Shown piece after piece: positions 35,132-44,597 of a DNA stretch of 64,000 nucleotides (position 1 is its first letter; every line of letters begins with the position of its first letter). Both the position numbers and the translations under genes were made by a program. A model generated the notes under the pieces. That model saw only the letters and a list, made by a program, of their open reading frames with translations. It made no database searches and was not told the origin of the DNA. This stretch comes from JALYGY01 sp963800975. GTDB lineage: Bacteria; Actinomycetota; Rubrobacteria; Rubrobacterales; Rubrobacteraceae. The stretch covers positions 62,001 through 126,000 of the forward strand of contig CAWDDB010000019.1 of assembly GCA_963800975.1 (NCBI GenBank). The letters run 5' to 3'.

Positions 35132-36567
35132 TGACGGTAACCGGGCAGACTTTCCTCGCGCTGCTTCCCGAGCTGGTCGCGACCGGGTTCATCCTCCTCG
35201 TCCTCATGGTCGGCGTCTTCGCCGAACGCAACGTGGCGCTGGTGGCGGGGCTTGCAGCCGTCGGCTCCCTCGCCGTGTTCGGCAGCGCGGTGGTGCTCCT
35301 GATCACGGGTTTCTCGGGCACCTTCTTCGGCGGCGGCTTCGTCGTGGACGGCTTTTCGCTCTACTTCAAACTCATCGTTGCAGGCTCGGCGTTCTTTGCG
35401 GTCCTCGCCGCGGCGCGCTGGTCTGGGTACACCGGCGACGCCGGAGAGTACCTGACCCTGATACTCGCGGTCGTGCTCGGGTCGATGCTGCTCGTCTCCA
35501 TGCGAGACCTGTTCGGCATATTCCTTGCCATCGAGCTCGCCACGATCCCATCCTACGCGATGGTCGCCTTCGACCGCAGCAAGCGCGAGAGCGCCGAGGG
35601 CGGGATGAAGTACCTGATCACCGGCGTCATAGCGTCCTCCGTGTTGCTATACGGGATCGTCCTTATCTACGGCGTCTCTGGCTCAGCGGCGCTCTCGGAC
35701 GTCGCCGACGCTTTCTCTGCGGATCTCTCTCCCGTTGCCATCGTGGGCCTCGTCCTACTGCTGTCCGGCTTCGCGTTCAAGGTATCCGCCGCGCCGTTCC
35801 ATTTCTGGACCCCCGACGCCTACCAGGGCGCCCCGACCAGCGCCGCGGCGTTCCTCTCCGTGGCCCCGAAGGCCGCGTTCTTTGCGATCCTCCTCCGTAT
35901 CCTGCTCGAAGGGATGCCGGAGGCCGCGCCGACGTGGACCGCGGTCATGGCGTTCCTGTCGATCCTGACGATGTTCGTCGGGAACCTCTTCGCGCTCAGG
36001 CAGCGCAACGTGCGCCGCATGCTCGCCTACAGCTCGGTCGCCCACTCGGGGTACATCCTGGCCGCCTTCGCGGCCCTGCAAGGGCCGGCGGTAGCCACGG
36101 CGGTCGAGGCCGTCCTGATCTACTCCGCCGCCTACGCGGTTATGAACCTCGGCGCGTTCCTGGTCATAGACCTGGTGGGCGAGGAGACCAAGAGCTTTAA
36201 CGGCCTGATCAAGACGAACCCTGGGGTCGCTCTTAGCATGCTGGTCTTTATGGCCTCGCTCGTCGGCATTCCGCCGCTCGCCGGTTTCTTCGGGAAGCTC
36301 TGGATCATCATCGCTGGCGCCCAGTCCGGGTCGATTGCCGTCTACGTGGTGGTCGGCGCGCTGGTCGTGAACAGCGTCCTCTCCGTCCCTTACTACTTCG
36401 GCATCGTCCGGAACATGCTCTTCGAGGAACCCGCGGGCCCGCCTCCCGATACCCGCGGCACGGGCGCCGTGAGGTTCTCGGTCTACGTCCTGGCGATCGC
36501 CACCACGCTGTTCGGTCTGCTGATCATCCCGCTCTCCGCGCTGGTTCGCGGCTCCGGGCTTCTGTAG
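35131..36567 (+). CDS. nuoN: NADH-quinone oxidoreductase subunit N
   Basis: 478 residues, antiporter-like, last gene of the operon. FGIFLAIELATIPSYAMVAFDR, FKVSAAPFHFWTPDAYQGAPTSAAAFLSVAPKAAFFAIL and RNVRRMLAYSSVAHSGYILAAF are diagnostic. GTG start sharing one base with the nuoM stop. No nuoE, nuoF or nuoG follows. Confidence 0.95.
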   Translation: MTVTGQTFLALLPELVATGFILLVLMVGVFAERNVALVAGLAAVGSLAVFGSAVVLLITGFSGTFFGGGFVVDGFSLYFKLIVAGSAFFAVLAAARWSGYTGDAGEYLTLILAVVLGSMLLVSMRDLFGIFLAIELATIPSYAMVAFDRSKRESAEGGMKYLITGVIASSVLLYGIVLIYGVSGSAALSDVADAFSADLSPVAIVGLVLLLSGFAFKVSAAPFHFWTPDAYQGAPTSAAAFLSVAPKAAFFAILLRILLEGMPEAAPTWTAVMAFLSILTMFVGNLFALRQRNVRRMLAYSSVAHSGYILAAFAALQGPAVATAVEAVLIYSAAYAVMNLGAFLVIDLVGEETKSFNGLIKTNPGVALSMLVFMASLVGIPPLAGFFGKLWIIIAGAQSGSIAVYVVVGALVVNSVLSVPYYFGIVRNMLFEEPAGPPPDTRGTGAVRFSVYVLAIATTLFGLLIIPLSALVRGSGLL

Positions 36568-36687
36568 CCCCGAAGGCGCCCGGAAGGGCGTTCTCGGCAC
36601 CCCGCCACTGGGCGCCCTTGCCTCTGTTCTAGAGGTTGAGGCTTTGTCTTGGCAGGAGCCGAGGGTGTGTTGTAACCTACGGCTCCT

Positions 36688-37794
36688 ATGCAAGCGGTAA
36701 TTCTTGTAGGCGGGCTCGGCACGCGGCTACGGCCGATAACGTACGACGTCCCGAAGGCGCTGGTTCCGTTGCGCAACAGGCCTTTCATGGGTTACATGCT
36801 GGACTTCCTGAGGGGCGGTGGGCTGGACGGGGCGGTGCTCTCCCTGGGCTACCTTCCGACCCCCATCCAGGAGTTCCTCTCGGGGTTCGACCTGGACGGC
36901 TTCTCGGTCGATTACGCGGTGGAGGACCGCACACTCGGAACGGCTGGCGGGATCAAGAACGCCGCGCGCTATTTGCGTGGAAATGGCCCCGTGGTCGCGG
37001 TCAACGGCGACGTCCTCTCTGGAACCGACCTGAGGGACTTGATCCAGAGGCACCGGGAGACCGGGGCCCTTGCGACGATCACGCTCACGAGCGTCGAGGA
37101 CCCGACCGCATACGGCCTCGTCGAGGTCGACCACGACATGGTGGTACACCGCTTCATCGAGAAGCCGGCGGCTGACGAGGTGACCACCAACCTGGTAAAC
37201 GCCGGCATCTACGTGCTCGAGCCCGAGGTTCTCGACATGATACCGCCAGACCAAGAGGTCTCGATCGAGCGCGAGATTTTCCCCGAGCTCCAGGCGATAG
37301 GACGGCTCCGGGCGCACGTGTCCAGCTCGTACTGGCGTGACATCGGGACGCCGCGCAGCTACCTGGCCGCCTCCCACGATGTCCTCTCCGGAGCCGTGGG
37401 ATCGCCGCGCGATGGCTTCGAGTACTGCGAGGTGGCTAACTCCGCCCGCAAGGGAAAGAACGTCAAGCTCTTGCCGCCGGTCTCGGTAGCCGCCGGGTGC
37501 GTGATCGAGCACGGAGCGACCATCGGCGGGCGGTCTTCTCTGGGTCGCGGCTGCCGCGTGGGCGAGGGGGCCGTGGTCGAGGGCAGCATCGTGCTCGAGG
37601 GCGCCGAGATCGAGGCCGGCGCCGTGATTCGTGGCTCCATAATCGGCAAGGGGGCGAGGGTCGGCGACGGCGCGATCGTCCGCGGACTAGCCGTCCTGGG
37701 CGCCGGATGCGTCGTGGGCGAGGGGAACGTTCTGGATCAGGGTATCCGGGTAAACCCCGGGGTTATCCTGCCGCCCAGGAGCCTGCGCTTCTAG
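36688..37794 (+). CDS. NDP-sugar pyrophosphorylase (mannose-1-phosphate guanylyltransferase-like)
   Basis: 368 residues. N-terminal nucleotidyltransferase with AVILVGGLGTRLRPITYDVPKALVPL (nucleotide loop and Lys), VVAVNGDVLSG, and YGLVEVD; a C-terminal left-handed beta-helix of hexapeptide repeats (about residues 265-350). Architecture matches GDP-mannose pyrophosphorylase-like or glucose-1-phosphate nucleotidyltransferases. Specificity cannot be fixed from sequence. A weak promoter (TTGGCA-N16-TGTAAC) lies just upstream and leaves only a short leader with no ribosome site. Confidence 0.85.
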   Translation: MQAVILVGGLGTRLRPITYDVPKALVPLRNRPFMGYMLDFLRGGGLDGAVLSLGYLPTPIQEFLSGFDLDGFSVDYAVEDRTLGTAGGIKNAARYLRGNGPVVAVNGDVLSGTDLRDLIQRHRETGALATITLTSVEDPTAYGLVEVDHDMVVHRFIEKPAADEVTTNLVNAGIYVLEPEVLDMIPPDQEVSIEREIFPELQAIGRLRAHVSSSYWRDIGTPRSYLAASHDVLSGAVGSPRDGFEYCEVANSARKGKNVKLLPPVSVAAGCVIEHGATIGGRSSLGRGCRVGEGAVVEGSIVLEGAEIEAGAVIRGSIIGKGARVGDGAIVRGLAVLGAGCVVGEGNVLDQGIRVNPGVILPPRSLRF

Positions 37795-37889
37795 GCGGGC
37801 TACAGGTGTCAGGCTTCAGTTTTCCTCTGTCGTAACCGATACCTTGCGCCAGAAGGAGAAGACGGGTCCTGGCTCGTCGGCCGCCCCTG

Positions 37890-38585
37890 ATGTCTGAAAC
37901 CTCGAAGACCTACTTCTCGGCGCTCGCGGATCTGTTCTTCCCGCAGTACTGCGTCGGCTGCGGAGGGAGGGCGAGCGATCTCCTGTGCCGGGCTTGTTTC
38001 GAAGCTTTGCCTCGGGTTGGACGTCCCGTGTGCGCCCGTTGCGGCGCGCCGACGGCGTTCGAGACGTTCGTGTGCGAGGGTTGCAAAGGGGTGGAATTCG
38101 GATTCGTCGGTGCCAGGGCACCGTTGCGCTACGAGGGCGTCGGGGAGGCGATCGTGCACGCGCTCAAGTACCGCGGCTACACGAGGGTCGTCGCCGGGCT
38201 CGCGGTGCCGCTTATGCTCGGGGTTCTCGAGCGCGGCGAGCGCTTCGATAGCGTCGTGCCGGTGCCGCTGCACCGCTCGCGCCTGAGGCGGCGGGGCTTC
38301 AACCAGGCCGCGTTGCTGGCTCGTGGCGTCGCCGGAGGGCTCCGGGCTCCGGTCTCGGATACACTAAGGGTCGTGCGCAGGACCAGGGATCAGGTCGAGC
38401 TCTCGGCGGCAGAGCGGAGAGCCAACGTAGCCGGAGCCTTCGCGCAGCGCGCGCGGGCGCGCGGGAGGATCCTTCTGGTGGACGACGTGTTCACGACGGG
38501 GGCGACGATGAGCTCTTGCGCCGAGACTCTCCTGCAGGGCGGGGCCGAGGAGGTTCACGCCCTGAGCCTGTGCAGGACATGCTGA
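37890..38585 (+). CDS. comFC: ComF-family phosphoribosyltransferase-like protein
   Basis: 231 residues. N-terminal zinc-finger cysteines (YCVGCGG, LLCRAC, PVCARCGAP, FVCEGC) then a phosphoribosyltransferase fold ending in ILLVDDVFTTGATM. In naturally competent bacteria ComFC acts in DNA uptake or recombination; its reaction is not established. Located upstream of hpf and secA as in many Gram-positives. Its stop codon lies inside an 11-base-pair hairpin that opens the next repeat element. Confidence 0.9.
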   Translation: MSETSKTYFSALADLFFPQYCVGCGGRASDLLCRACFEALPRVGRPVCARCGAPTAFETFVCEGCKGVEFGFVGARAPLRYEGVGEAIVHALKYRGYTRVVAGLAVPLMLGVLERGERFDSVVPVPLHRSRLRRRGFNQAALLARGVAGGLRAPVSDTLRVVRRTRDQVELSAAERRANVAGAFAQRARARGRILLVDDVFTTGATMSSCAETLLQGGAEEVHALSLCRTC

Positions 38586-38841
38586 GGGGCGGGACGCCCC
38601 TCAGCAGCACGCGCCCTCCGGGCGCTCGTCAGCACGCTCCGGCTAGCGCTGTCGCTTGTCAGCACGCGTCGCCCTTTACAAGGGCTCGCTTGTCAGCTTC
38701 ATGGGCCAGGCCAAAGCCTGTTGCTGAAAGCGAGGCGGGCGAAGCCTGCCGAAGCGTGCTGACAAGGCGCGTTAGCGCCGTGCTGACAAGCGGAAGCCGG
38801 AGGCTGGAGCGTGCTGACAAGCTGGCGAAGCCAGCGTGCTG
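38581..38841. repeat. Palindromic hairpin-array element, copy B
   Basis: Begins with GCTGAGGGGCG-GGA-CGCCCCTCAGC (38581-38605), a perfect 11-base-pair stem containing the comFC stop. Left linkers: CTCGTCAGCACGCT (38625-38638), CGCTTGTCAGCACGC (38653-38667), CGCTTGTCAGC (38687-38697). Right linkers: GCTGAAAGCG (38723-38732), GCGTGCTGACAAG (38754-38766), CGTGCTGACAAGCG (38779-38792), AGCGTGCTGACAAGC (38808-38822), AGCGTGCTG (38833-38841). Perfect mini-hairpins sit between them, for example GCCCTT-TAC-AAGGGC, GGCGC-GTTA-GCGCC and GCTGGC-GAA-GCCAGC. Confidence 0.85.
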
Positions 38842-38865
38842 TGCGACGACCGAAGGGAGGCGCGA

Positions 38866-39432
38866 ATGGAGATAGTCGTCAAGGGACGCAACATGGCGGT
38901 CACGGAGGCGCTGGAACGCTACGCTTCGGAGAAGGTGGAGCGGGTCGGCAAGTTCTTTGACGAGCAGCGGAGCGACTCGAGGGCCGAGGTGGAGTTGATC
39001 CACGAGCGAAACCCCTCGATCTCCGAGCCCGAGGTCGCCGAGACGACGCTGTTTATCAACGGCACGGTCCTGAAGGCGCGAGAGGCTTCCGGAGACATGT
39101 ACGCCTCCATAGATCGCATGTCGGACAAGCTCGAGCGCCAGGTCAGGCGCTACAGAGGGCGGCAGATCGACCGCTGGCACGGCCACGGTTCGCGCGCCGA
39201 CCCTCCCATCGAGCCCGAGCCGTTCGTGGTCGAGGAAGAAGAGGAGATCGAGGCCCGCATCGTGCGCACCAAGCAGTTCCAGATGAAGCCAATGGGCGCG
39301 GAGGAGGCCGTCCTGCAGCTGGAGCTCCTGGACCACGACTTCTTCGTCTTCACCAGCGCCGACACCGGAGACATAAACGTGGTGTACAAGCGAAGGGACG
39401 GCGACTACGGCCTGATCGAGCCCGCAAGATAG
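38866..39432 (+). CDS. hpf: Ribosome hibernation promoting factor, long form
   Basis: 188 residues. N-terminal HPF/YfiA domain (IVVKGRNMAVTEALERYASEKVERVGKFF), a linker rich in Pro/Glu, and a C-terminal dimerisation domain (RIVRTKQFQMKPMGAEEAVLQLELLDHDFFVFTSADTGDINVVYKRRDGDYGLIEP). Long HPF forms inactive 100S ribosome dimers in stationary phase. ATG 38866 follows GGGAGG; the frame is open from 38836 but that part lies beside the repeat element. Confidence 0.94.
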   Translation: MEIVVKGRNMAVTEALERYASEKVERVGKFFDEQRSDSRAEVELIHERNPSISEPEVAETTLFINGTVLKAREASGDMYASIDRMSDKLERQVRRYRGRQIDRWHGHGSRADPPIEPEPFVVEEEEEIEARIVRTKQFQMKPMGAEEAVLQLELLDHDFFVFTSADTGDINVVYKRRDGDYGLIEPAR

Positions 39433-39517
39433 CCGCCGATATCTTAAACTAAGGGGATGGCGGACCGCGCCCGGGCGGCCGCCGCGAGGTGTGCTAGACC
39501 GAGGTTGGTGTTGATCA

Positions 39518-42115
39518 GTGGCAAATCTGCTTACGAAGATACTCAGGATGGGCGAGGGCCGGAAGGTCAAGGTCCTGCAGCAGCGTGTCCAGGCCGTCAC
39601 GGCCCTGGAGCCCGAGATGGAGGGACTCTCGGACGCCGAGCTGCGGGCCAAGACGGACGAGTTCCGCGACCGGATCGCGGCCGACGAGACGCTCGAGGAA
39701 ATCCTGCCCGAGGCCTTCGCCGTAGTGCGGGAGGCCTCCAAACGAACGCTCGGGATGCGACCGTTCGACGTGCAGGTGATGGGCGGTATCGTTCTGCACG
39801 AGGGCAAGATCGCCGAGATGAAGACGGGCGAGGGCAAGACGCTAGCGGCAACGATGCCGGTCTACCTCAACGCTCTCTCCGGCAAGGGCGTGCACGTCGT
39901 CACGGTCAACGACTACCTCGCCAGGCGCGACGCGGGCTGGATGGGCGAGATCTACGAGTTCCTCGGGTTGAAGGTCGGCCTGATCCAGGACGCTATGGGC
40001 TTCGACGAGCGTAAGGTCGCCTACGACTCCGACCTCACCTACGGCACCAACGCCCAGTTCGGCTTCGACTACCTGAGGGACAACATCGCGACCTCGACGG
40101 ACCAGCTGGTGCAGCGAGAGCTCAACTTCGCGATCGTCGACGAGGTGGACTCGATCCTCATAGACGAGGCGCGTACCCCGCTCATCATCTCGGGGATGCC
40201 CGAGAGCGCCGCGGACGTCTACTACCGCTTCGCTGCCATAGTCCCGCGCCTCAGGGAGGGCGAGGACTTCGAGGTGGACGAGAAGAAGCGTCAGATCGCC
40301 CCGACCGAGAGCGGCGTCGAGAAGGTGGAGAAGGCGCTCGGCGTCGAGAACCTCTATGACGACGTCAACACCAACCTCGTCAACCACCTCAACCAGGCCC
40401 TCAGGGCGCACGCGCTCTTCCACAAGGACCGCGAGTACATCGTGCGCGACGACCAGGTCTTTATCGTGGACGAGTTCACGGGGCGTGTGCTCGAAGGAAG
40501 AAGGTACTCCGAGGGCCTGCACCAGGCGATAGAGGCCAAGGAAGGCGTGGCGATCCGGGAGGAGAACCAGACGGTCGCCACCATCACGATACAGAACTTC
40601 TTCAGGCAGTACGGGAAGCTCTCGGGGATGACGGGAACCGCGGCCACCGAGGCCGACGAGTTCATGCACATCTACAAGATGGAGGTCGTCTCCATCCCGA
40701 CGCACAAGGAGATGATCCGGGACGACAGGGACGACCTGGTCTACAAGACGAAGAAGGCCAAGCACGCGGCGGTCGTGGACGACATAGTCGAGCGCAACGG
40801 CGTGGGCCAGCCCATCCTCGTCGGCACGGTCTCCGTCGAGGTCTCCGAGCACCTCTCGACGTTGCTGAAGCGGCGCGGGATAGCCCACAACGTCCTGAAC
40901 GCCAAGCAGCACGAGAGGGAGGCCGACGTCATCGCCGAGGCCGGCGAGAGGGGCGCCGTCACCATAGCGACCAACATGGCAGGCCGCGGGACGGACATCA
41001 AGCTCGGCGAGGGGATAGCCGAGGTCGGCGGGCTCTACGTTCTCGGCACGGAGCGCCACGAGTCGAGGCGCATAGACAACCAGCTGCGCGGCCGCTCGGG
41101 GCGCCAGGGCGATCCCGGCGAGTCGCGGTTTTACCTCTCCTTCGAGGACGACCTGCTCAGGCTCTTCGGGGGCGACAGGATGCAGGGCGTCATAAACCGG
41201 ATCGGGCTCGAGGAGGACGTGCCGATCGAGGCAGGAATGATCTCCAACTCTGTACGGCGCGCGCAGGAGCAGGTCGAGAGCCGCAACTTTCAGATCCGAA
41301 AGCGGATCCTGGAGTACGACGACGTGCTGAACAAGCAGCGCGAGGTTATCTACGCGATCAGGCGCGACATCCTGATGGGCGAGGACGTTGACACGTTCTC
41401 CTACGTGGAGGACGTCCTGACCGACATCGTCCTGCAGTACGTCTCGGACGAGGTCTACCCCGAGGAGTGGGACATGACCACGCTAGCGGCCGAGGTCAAC
41501 CGCTTCTACCCGACCACCATAGACTTCGAGTCGCTGGACCTCGAGAGCCTGACGAGCGAGGAAATCCTCGAGATGGTGCTGGACGATGCCAGGGAGCGCC
41601 TCGAGGATCGAAAGGTCGAGTGGGAGGAGAGGACCGCGGAGCTCGAGAAGCGCGGCCTCGCGCGCACGGACGGCGCCGCGTCCTTCGAGGAGGCCGAGCG
41701 CGGGACGCTCCTCTCTGTCGTGGACTCCCGCTGGCGCGAGCACCTGTACGAGATGGACTACCTGCGCGAGGGCATCGGCTGGCGCGGGCTCTCGCAGCGT
41801 GACCCGCTCGTGGAGTACAAGCGGGAGGGCTTCGACATCTTCCAGGAGATGGAGCGGGGCCTCAAGGAAGACTACGTCACCTACATCTACCGCATAGAGA
41901 ACGTCGTGCTGCGCGAGGCCGAGATGCAGCAGCTCTCCTACAGCGGTGGCGGCGAAGAGCAGGACGATCGATCCAAGGGCCCCAGGAAGGCCGAAGGGAA
42001 GGTCGGGCGCAACGACCCGTGCCCGTGCGGGTCGGGCAAGAAGTACAAGAAGTGCGGGCTGCTGAACACGCAAGAGCACCAGCGCTTTATGGCGCAGGGA
42101 GGCTCGGCGGCCTAG
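39518..42115 (+). CDS. secA: Protein translocase ATPase SecA
   Basis: 865 residues. Motor of the Sec export pathway. Visible: MKTGEGKTLAATMP (Walker A), VDEVDSILIDEARTPLI (Walker B), TNMAGRGTDI, LRGRSGRQGDPG, and a C-terminal zinc/SecB-binding motif NDPCPCGSGKKYKKCG. GTG start. Its last base overlaps the GTG of prfB. Confidence 0.97.
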   Translation: MANLLTKILRMGEGRKVKVLQQRVQAVTALEPEMEGLSDAELRAKTDEFRDRIAADETLEEILPEAFAVVREASKRTLGMRPFDVQVMGGIVLHEGKIAEMKTGEGKTLAATMPVYLNALSGKGVHVVTVNDYLARRDAGWMGEIYEFLGLKVGLIQDAMGFDERKVAYDSDLTYGTNAQFGFDYLRDNIATSTDQLVQRELNFAIVDEVDSILIDEARTPLIISGMPESAADVYYRFAAIVPRLREGEDFEVDEKKRQIAPTESGVEKVEKALGVENLYDDVNTNLVNHLNQALRAHALFHKDREYIVRDDQVFIVDEFTGRVLEGRRYSEGLHQAIEAKEGVAIREENQTVATITIQNFFRQYGKLSGMTGTAATEADEFMHIYKMEVVSIPTHKEMIRDDRDDLVYKTKKAKHAAVVDDIVERNGVGQPILVGTVSVEVSEHLSTLLKRRGIAHNVLNAKQHEREADVIAEAGERGAVTIATNMAGRGTDIKLGEGIAEVGGLYVLGTERHESRRIDNQLRGRSGRQGDPGESRFYLSFEDDLLRLFGGDRMQGVINRIGLEEDVPIEAGMISNSVRRAQEQVESRNFQIRKRILEYDDVLNKQREVIYAIRRDILMGEDVDTFSYVEDVLTDIVLQYVSDEVYPEEWDMTTLAAEVNRFYPTTIDFESLDLESLTSEEILEMVLDDARERLEDRKVEWEERTAELEKRGLARTDGAASFEEAERGTLLSVVDSRWREHLYEMDYLREGIGWRGLSQRDPLVEYKREGFDIFQEMERGLKEDYVTYIYRIENVVLREAEMQQLSYSGGGEEQDDRSKGPRKAEGKVGRNDPCPCGSGKKYKKCGLLNTQEHQRFMAQGGSAA

Positions 42116-43206
42116 TGTCCGAGCTGAGCGACAAGTCCTCTCGGCTGGAGGATCGTCTCGCGGAGCTGGAGGCGTTCTTCGGCGTCGAGGGACTGCGCGA
42201 GGAGGCCGAGGACCTGGGCGAACAGATGAGCCATCCCGGTTTCTGGAACGACCAGGAGAGTGCCAGGGAGACCTCGGCCCGCTTCTCGCGGGTTCAGGAC
42301 AGGATCGCCCTGCTCGAGGGCCTGCGCGGGACGCTCACCGACTCGGAGGAGCTGCTCGAGCTGGCCGACGGGGACAACGAGCTTATCTCCGAGGTGGGGG
42401 AGGAGCTGAGGCGCGTGGAGCGCGTGCTCGAGGAGCAGGAGGTGGCGCGCCTCTTTACCGGGGACTACGACGAGGGACCGGCGATCCTCACCATCAACCC
42501 GGGCGCTGGCGGGGTGGACTCGCAGGACTGGGCCGAGATGCTCGCCCGCATGTACCGACGCTGGGCCGAGCGTCGGGGCTTCGGCCTGGAGGTCATCGAG
42601 TACACGGAGGGCGAGGAGGCCGGCATCAAGAGCGCCACCTTCACGGTTTCGGGGGAGCACGCCTTCGGGCTCCTGTCCGCGGAGCGCGGCGTGCACCGTC
42701 TGGTGCGGATAAGCCCGTTCGACGCCTCCTCGCGCAGGCACACGAGCTTCGCCTCCGCTGCGGTTGCCCCGATCATCGACGACAGGGTCGACGTGGAGGT
42801 AGACGAGAAGGACCTCAAGATCGACACCTACCGGGCCTCCGGGGCGGGCGGTCAGCACGTCAACAAAACCGACTCCGCGGTCAGGATCACGCACCTGCCC
42901 ACGGGCATCGTGGTTCAGTGCCAGAACGAGCGCAGCCAGCATCAGAACCGCGAGGTCGCCATGCGCGTCCTCAGGGCGCGCCTCTTCGAGCTAGAGCGGG
43001 AGCGGCGCGAAAAGGAGATCGCGGCCCAGAGCGGGGAGAAGGCGGATATCGAGTGGGGGTCGCAGATCCGATCCTACGTCCTCCACCCTTACAAGCTCGT
43101 GAAGGACCACCGCACCGGCGTGGAGACGGCCAACGTCGACCGCGTCCTGGACGGCGATCTCGACGCCTTCGTCTACGCCTACCTCAAGAACCGGGCCGTG
43201 GCCTAG
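42115..43206 (+). CDS. prfB: Peptide chain release factor 2
   Basis: 363 residues. Reads UGA and UAA. GGQ is in SGAGGQHVNKT; NPGAGGVDSQDWAEML and QNERSQHQN blocks match RF2. The gene is one uninterrupted frame: there is no in-frame TGA or CTTTGA slippage site, so the programmed frameshift autoregulation of E. coli prfB is absent. GTG start shared with the secA stop. Confidence 0.95.
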   Translation: MSELSDKSSRLEDRLAELEAFFGVEGLREEAEDLGEQMSHPGFWNDQESARETSARFSRVQDRIALLEGLRGTLTDSEELLELADGDNELISEVGEELRRVERVLEEQEVARLFTGDYDEGPAILTINPGAGGVDSQDWAEMLARMYRRWAERRGFGLEVIEYTEGEEAGIKSATFTVSGEHAFGLLSAERGVHRLVRISPFDASSRRHTSFASAAVAPIIDDRVDVEVDEKDLKIDTYRASGAGGQHVNKTDSAVRITHLPTGIVVQCQNERSQHQNREVAMRVLRARLFELERERREKEIAAQSGEKADIEWGSQIRSYVLHPYKLVKDHRTGVETANVDRVLDGDLDAFVYAYLKNRAVA

Positions 43207-43210
43207 CGCC

Positions 43211-43687
43211 GTGTCGGGCAAGACCCTCGTCGTTCTCCTGGTGGTCGTCTTCGTGGCGCTCGCCCCTTACACCTTCCTCCCAGGGATACTCGAAGGGTGG
43301 ATCGCGGGCACCCTTCAGGACCGGGCCGGGCTGGAGAGCGCGCCCGAGGTCGAGCTGGGCAGCAGCCCCCCGCTCATGATGTACGCGGGGAGCTTCTCGG
43401 AGGCCCGCATCACCGTCAAAGGGTTCGACCTCGGTGGCATACCCACCGAATCGGTAGCCCTGGAGCTGGATCCTTTCAACCTGAACATACTCGAGAGCGC
43501 GTCGACCCGCAGCGTGAGCACGGCCGAGCCTCTCTCCGGAAGGCTACACATAAAGCTCCCCAAGCAGACCAGCCTGCGGCTCTCGCAGGCCGGGCTGGCG
43601 GGGCCCCCGCAGACCGTCGAGCTCTCGCAGGACCAGATACTCGCGATCCTCACGGGCCAGACCCCAATGGGCGCGCCGGTCGGTTGA
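43211..43687 (+). CDS. DUF2993 (LmeA-like) protein, short
   Basis: 158 residues. N-terminal hydrophobic segment (about 6-25), then a DUF2993-like lipid-binding beta-sheet region (ITVKGFDLGGIPTESVALELDPFNLN). In mycobacteria the relative LmeA supports mannan elongation of cell-envelope glycolipids. Probably membrane-anchored and periplasm-facing. Paired with another DUF2993 gene downstream. Confidence 0.7.
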   Translation: MSGKTLVVLLVVVFVALAPYTFLPGILEGWIAGTLQDRAGLESAPEVELGSSPPLMMYAGSFSEARITVKGFDLGGIPTESVALELDPFNLNILESASTRSVSTAEPLSGRLHIKLPKQTSLRLSQAGLAGPPQTVELSQDQILAILTGQTPMGAPVG

Positions 43688-43741
43688 CGGGCCTCGATTC
43701 TCTGCGGTGCCCGAACAGCTGGCTCCTCGTAGCCTGATCTC

Positions 43742-44470
43742 GTGTCCAGGGGCGCCGGTCTCGCGCTGGGGGCTTGTGGGATCCTCGTTCTCGTCGCAGC
43801 CGCGGCTCTCCTGTACGGCCCGTACCTGTTCTTGCCTTCGTACCTGGAGAGGAACGTGGCCTCGAGCCTGCAAGAGGAGTTCGCGCTCGAGAGCACGCCC
43901 AGGGTAGCGCTGGAGCGCGGATCTGCGGCCGAAGTGCGGACCGGAAGGTTCTCCGGCGGGCGGGTCGAGATGAGCAACGTCGAGCTCGACGGGATACTAG
44001 CAGAGGAGGTCGTCGTGGATCTGGCGGCGGTGGATCTGGATCTCCTCGGAAGCATTGTCGCAGGCCGGATCGAGAGTCAGAATCCAGTGTCCGGCACGCT
44101 CAGGGCAACGATCTCCGAAGAGGAGATCCTGCGCGTCGTGCGCGCGGGCGCCGAGGTGCCGGTATTGGACCTAGGGTTGGCGAGCGATGGCGTTGTCGTG
44201 GACTCGGAGACGACCGTGTTCGGGCTGACGGTGCCCGTCTCTCTGCGGGGGGAGCTTGTATTGCGGGGAGAGGACCTGGTATTCGAGCCGCGGCGGGTCA
44301 CCGCCCTCGGGTCCGAGTTGCCGCCGGAGCTGGCCGAGGGCGCGCTCTCGGGAACGGACCTCTCGTACCCGATGGAAGGGTTGCCCGCCGGCGCGGACGT
44401 CACCGGCCTCGAGGTCGGCGACGGACGTCTCGTCGTCACGGCCGAGATGAGACGAATCCCGCTCGGGTAG
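43742..44470 (+). CDS. DUF2993 (LmeA-like) protein, long
   Basis: 242 residues with an N-terminal membrane helix (about 8-27) followed by a duplicated-looking DUF2993 core: VEMSNVELDGILAEEVVVDLAAVDLDLLGS and repeated beta-strand patterns to the end. Tandem with the shorter homologue, suggesting duplication and a shared role in envelope lipid handling. GTG start. Confidence 0.7.
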   Translation: MSRGAGLALGACGILVLVAAAALLYGPYLFLPSYLERNVASSLQEEFALESTPRVALERGSAAEVRTGRFSGGRVEMSNVELDGILAEEVVVDLAAVDLDLLGSIVAGRIESQNPVSGTLRATISEEEILRVVRAGAEVPVLDLGLASDGVVVDSETTVFGLTVPVSLRGELVLRGEDLVFEPRRVTALGSELPPELAEGALSGTDLSYPMEGLPAGADVTGLEVGDGRLVVTAEMRRIPLG

Positions 44471-44476
44471 GCGGAG

Positions 44477-44505
44477 TTGATTACGCCCGCCGTTGCTGTT
44501 ATGGT
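44477..44505 (+). promoter_or_regulatory. ftsEX promoter
   Basis: TTGATT (44477-44482), 17-base spacer, TATGGT (44500-44505). About 90 bases before ftsE. Confidence 0.5.
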
Positions 44506-44597
44506 CCTGCGTGGCTGATTGAGTCCCTGGAGGGGGGCCTTGAAGTTAAGTCCGCCGTTGCGGCGCAGTTACCGGACGAGCCATCTCTGGAGAGGCA

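Noticed and set aside
42115..43206. Programmed frameshift in prfB
   Set aside because: The gene is one continuous frame with no in-frame TGA or slippery CTTTGA, so the classic autoregulatory frameshift is absent.
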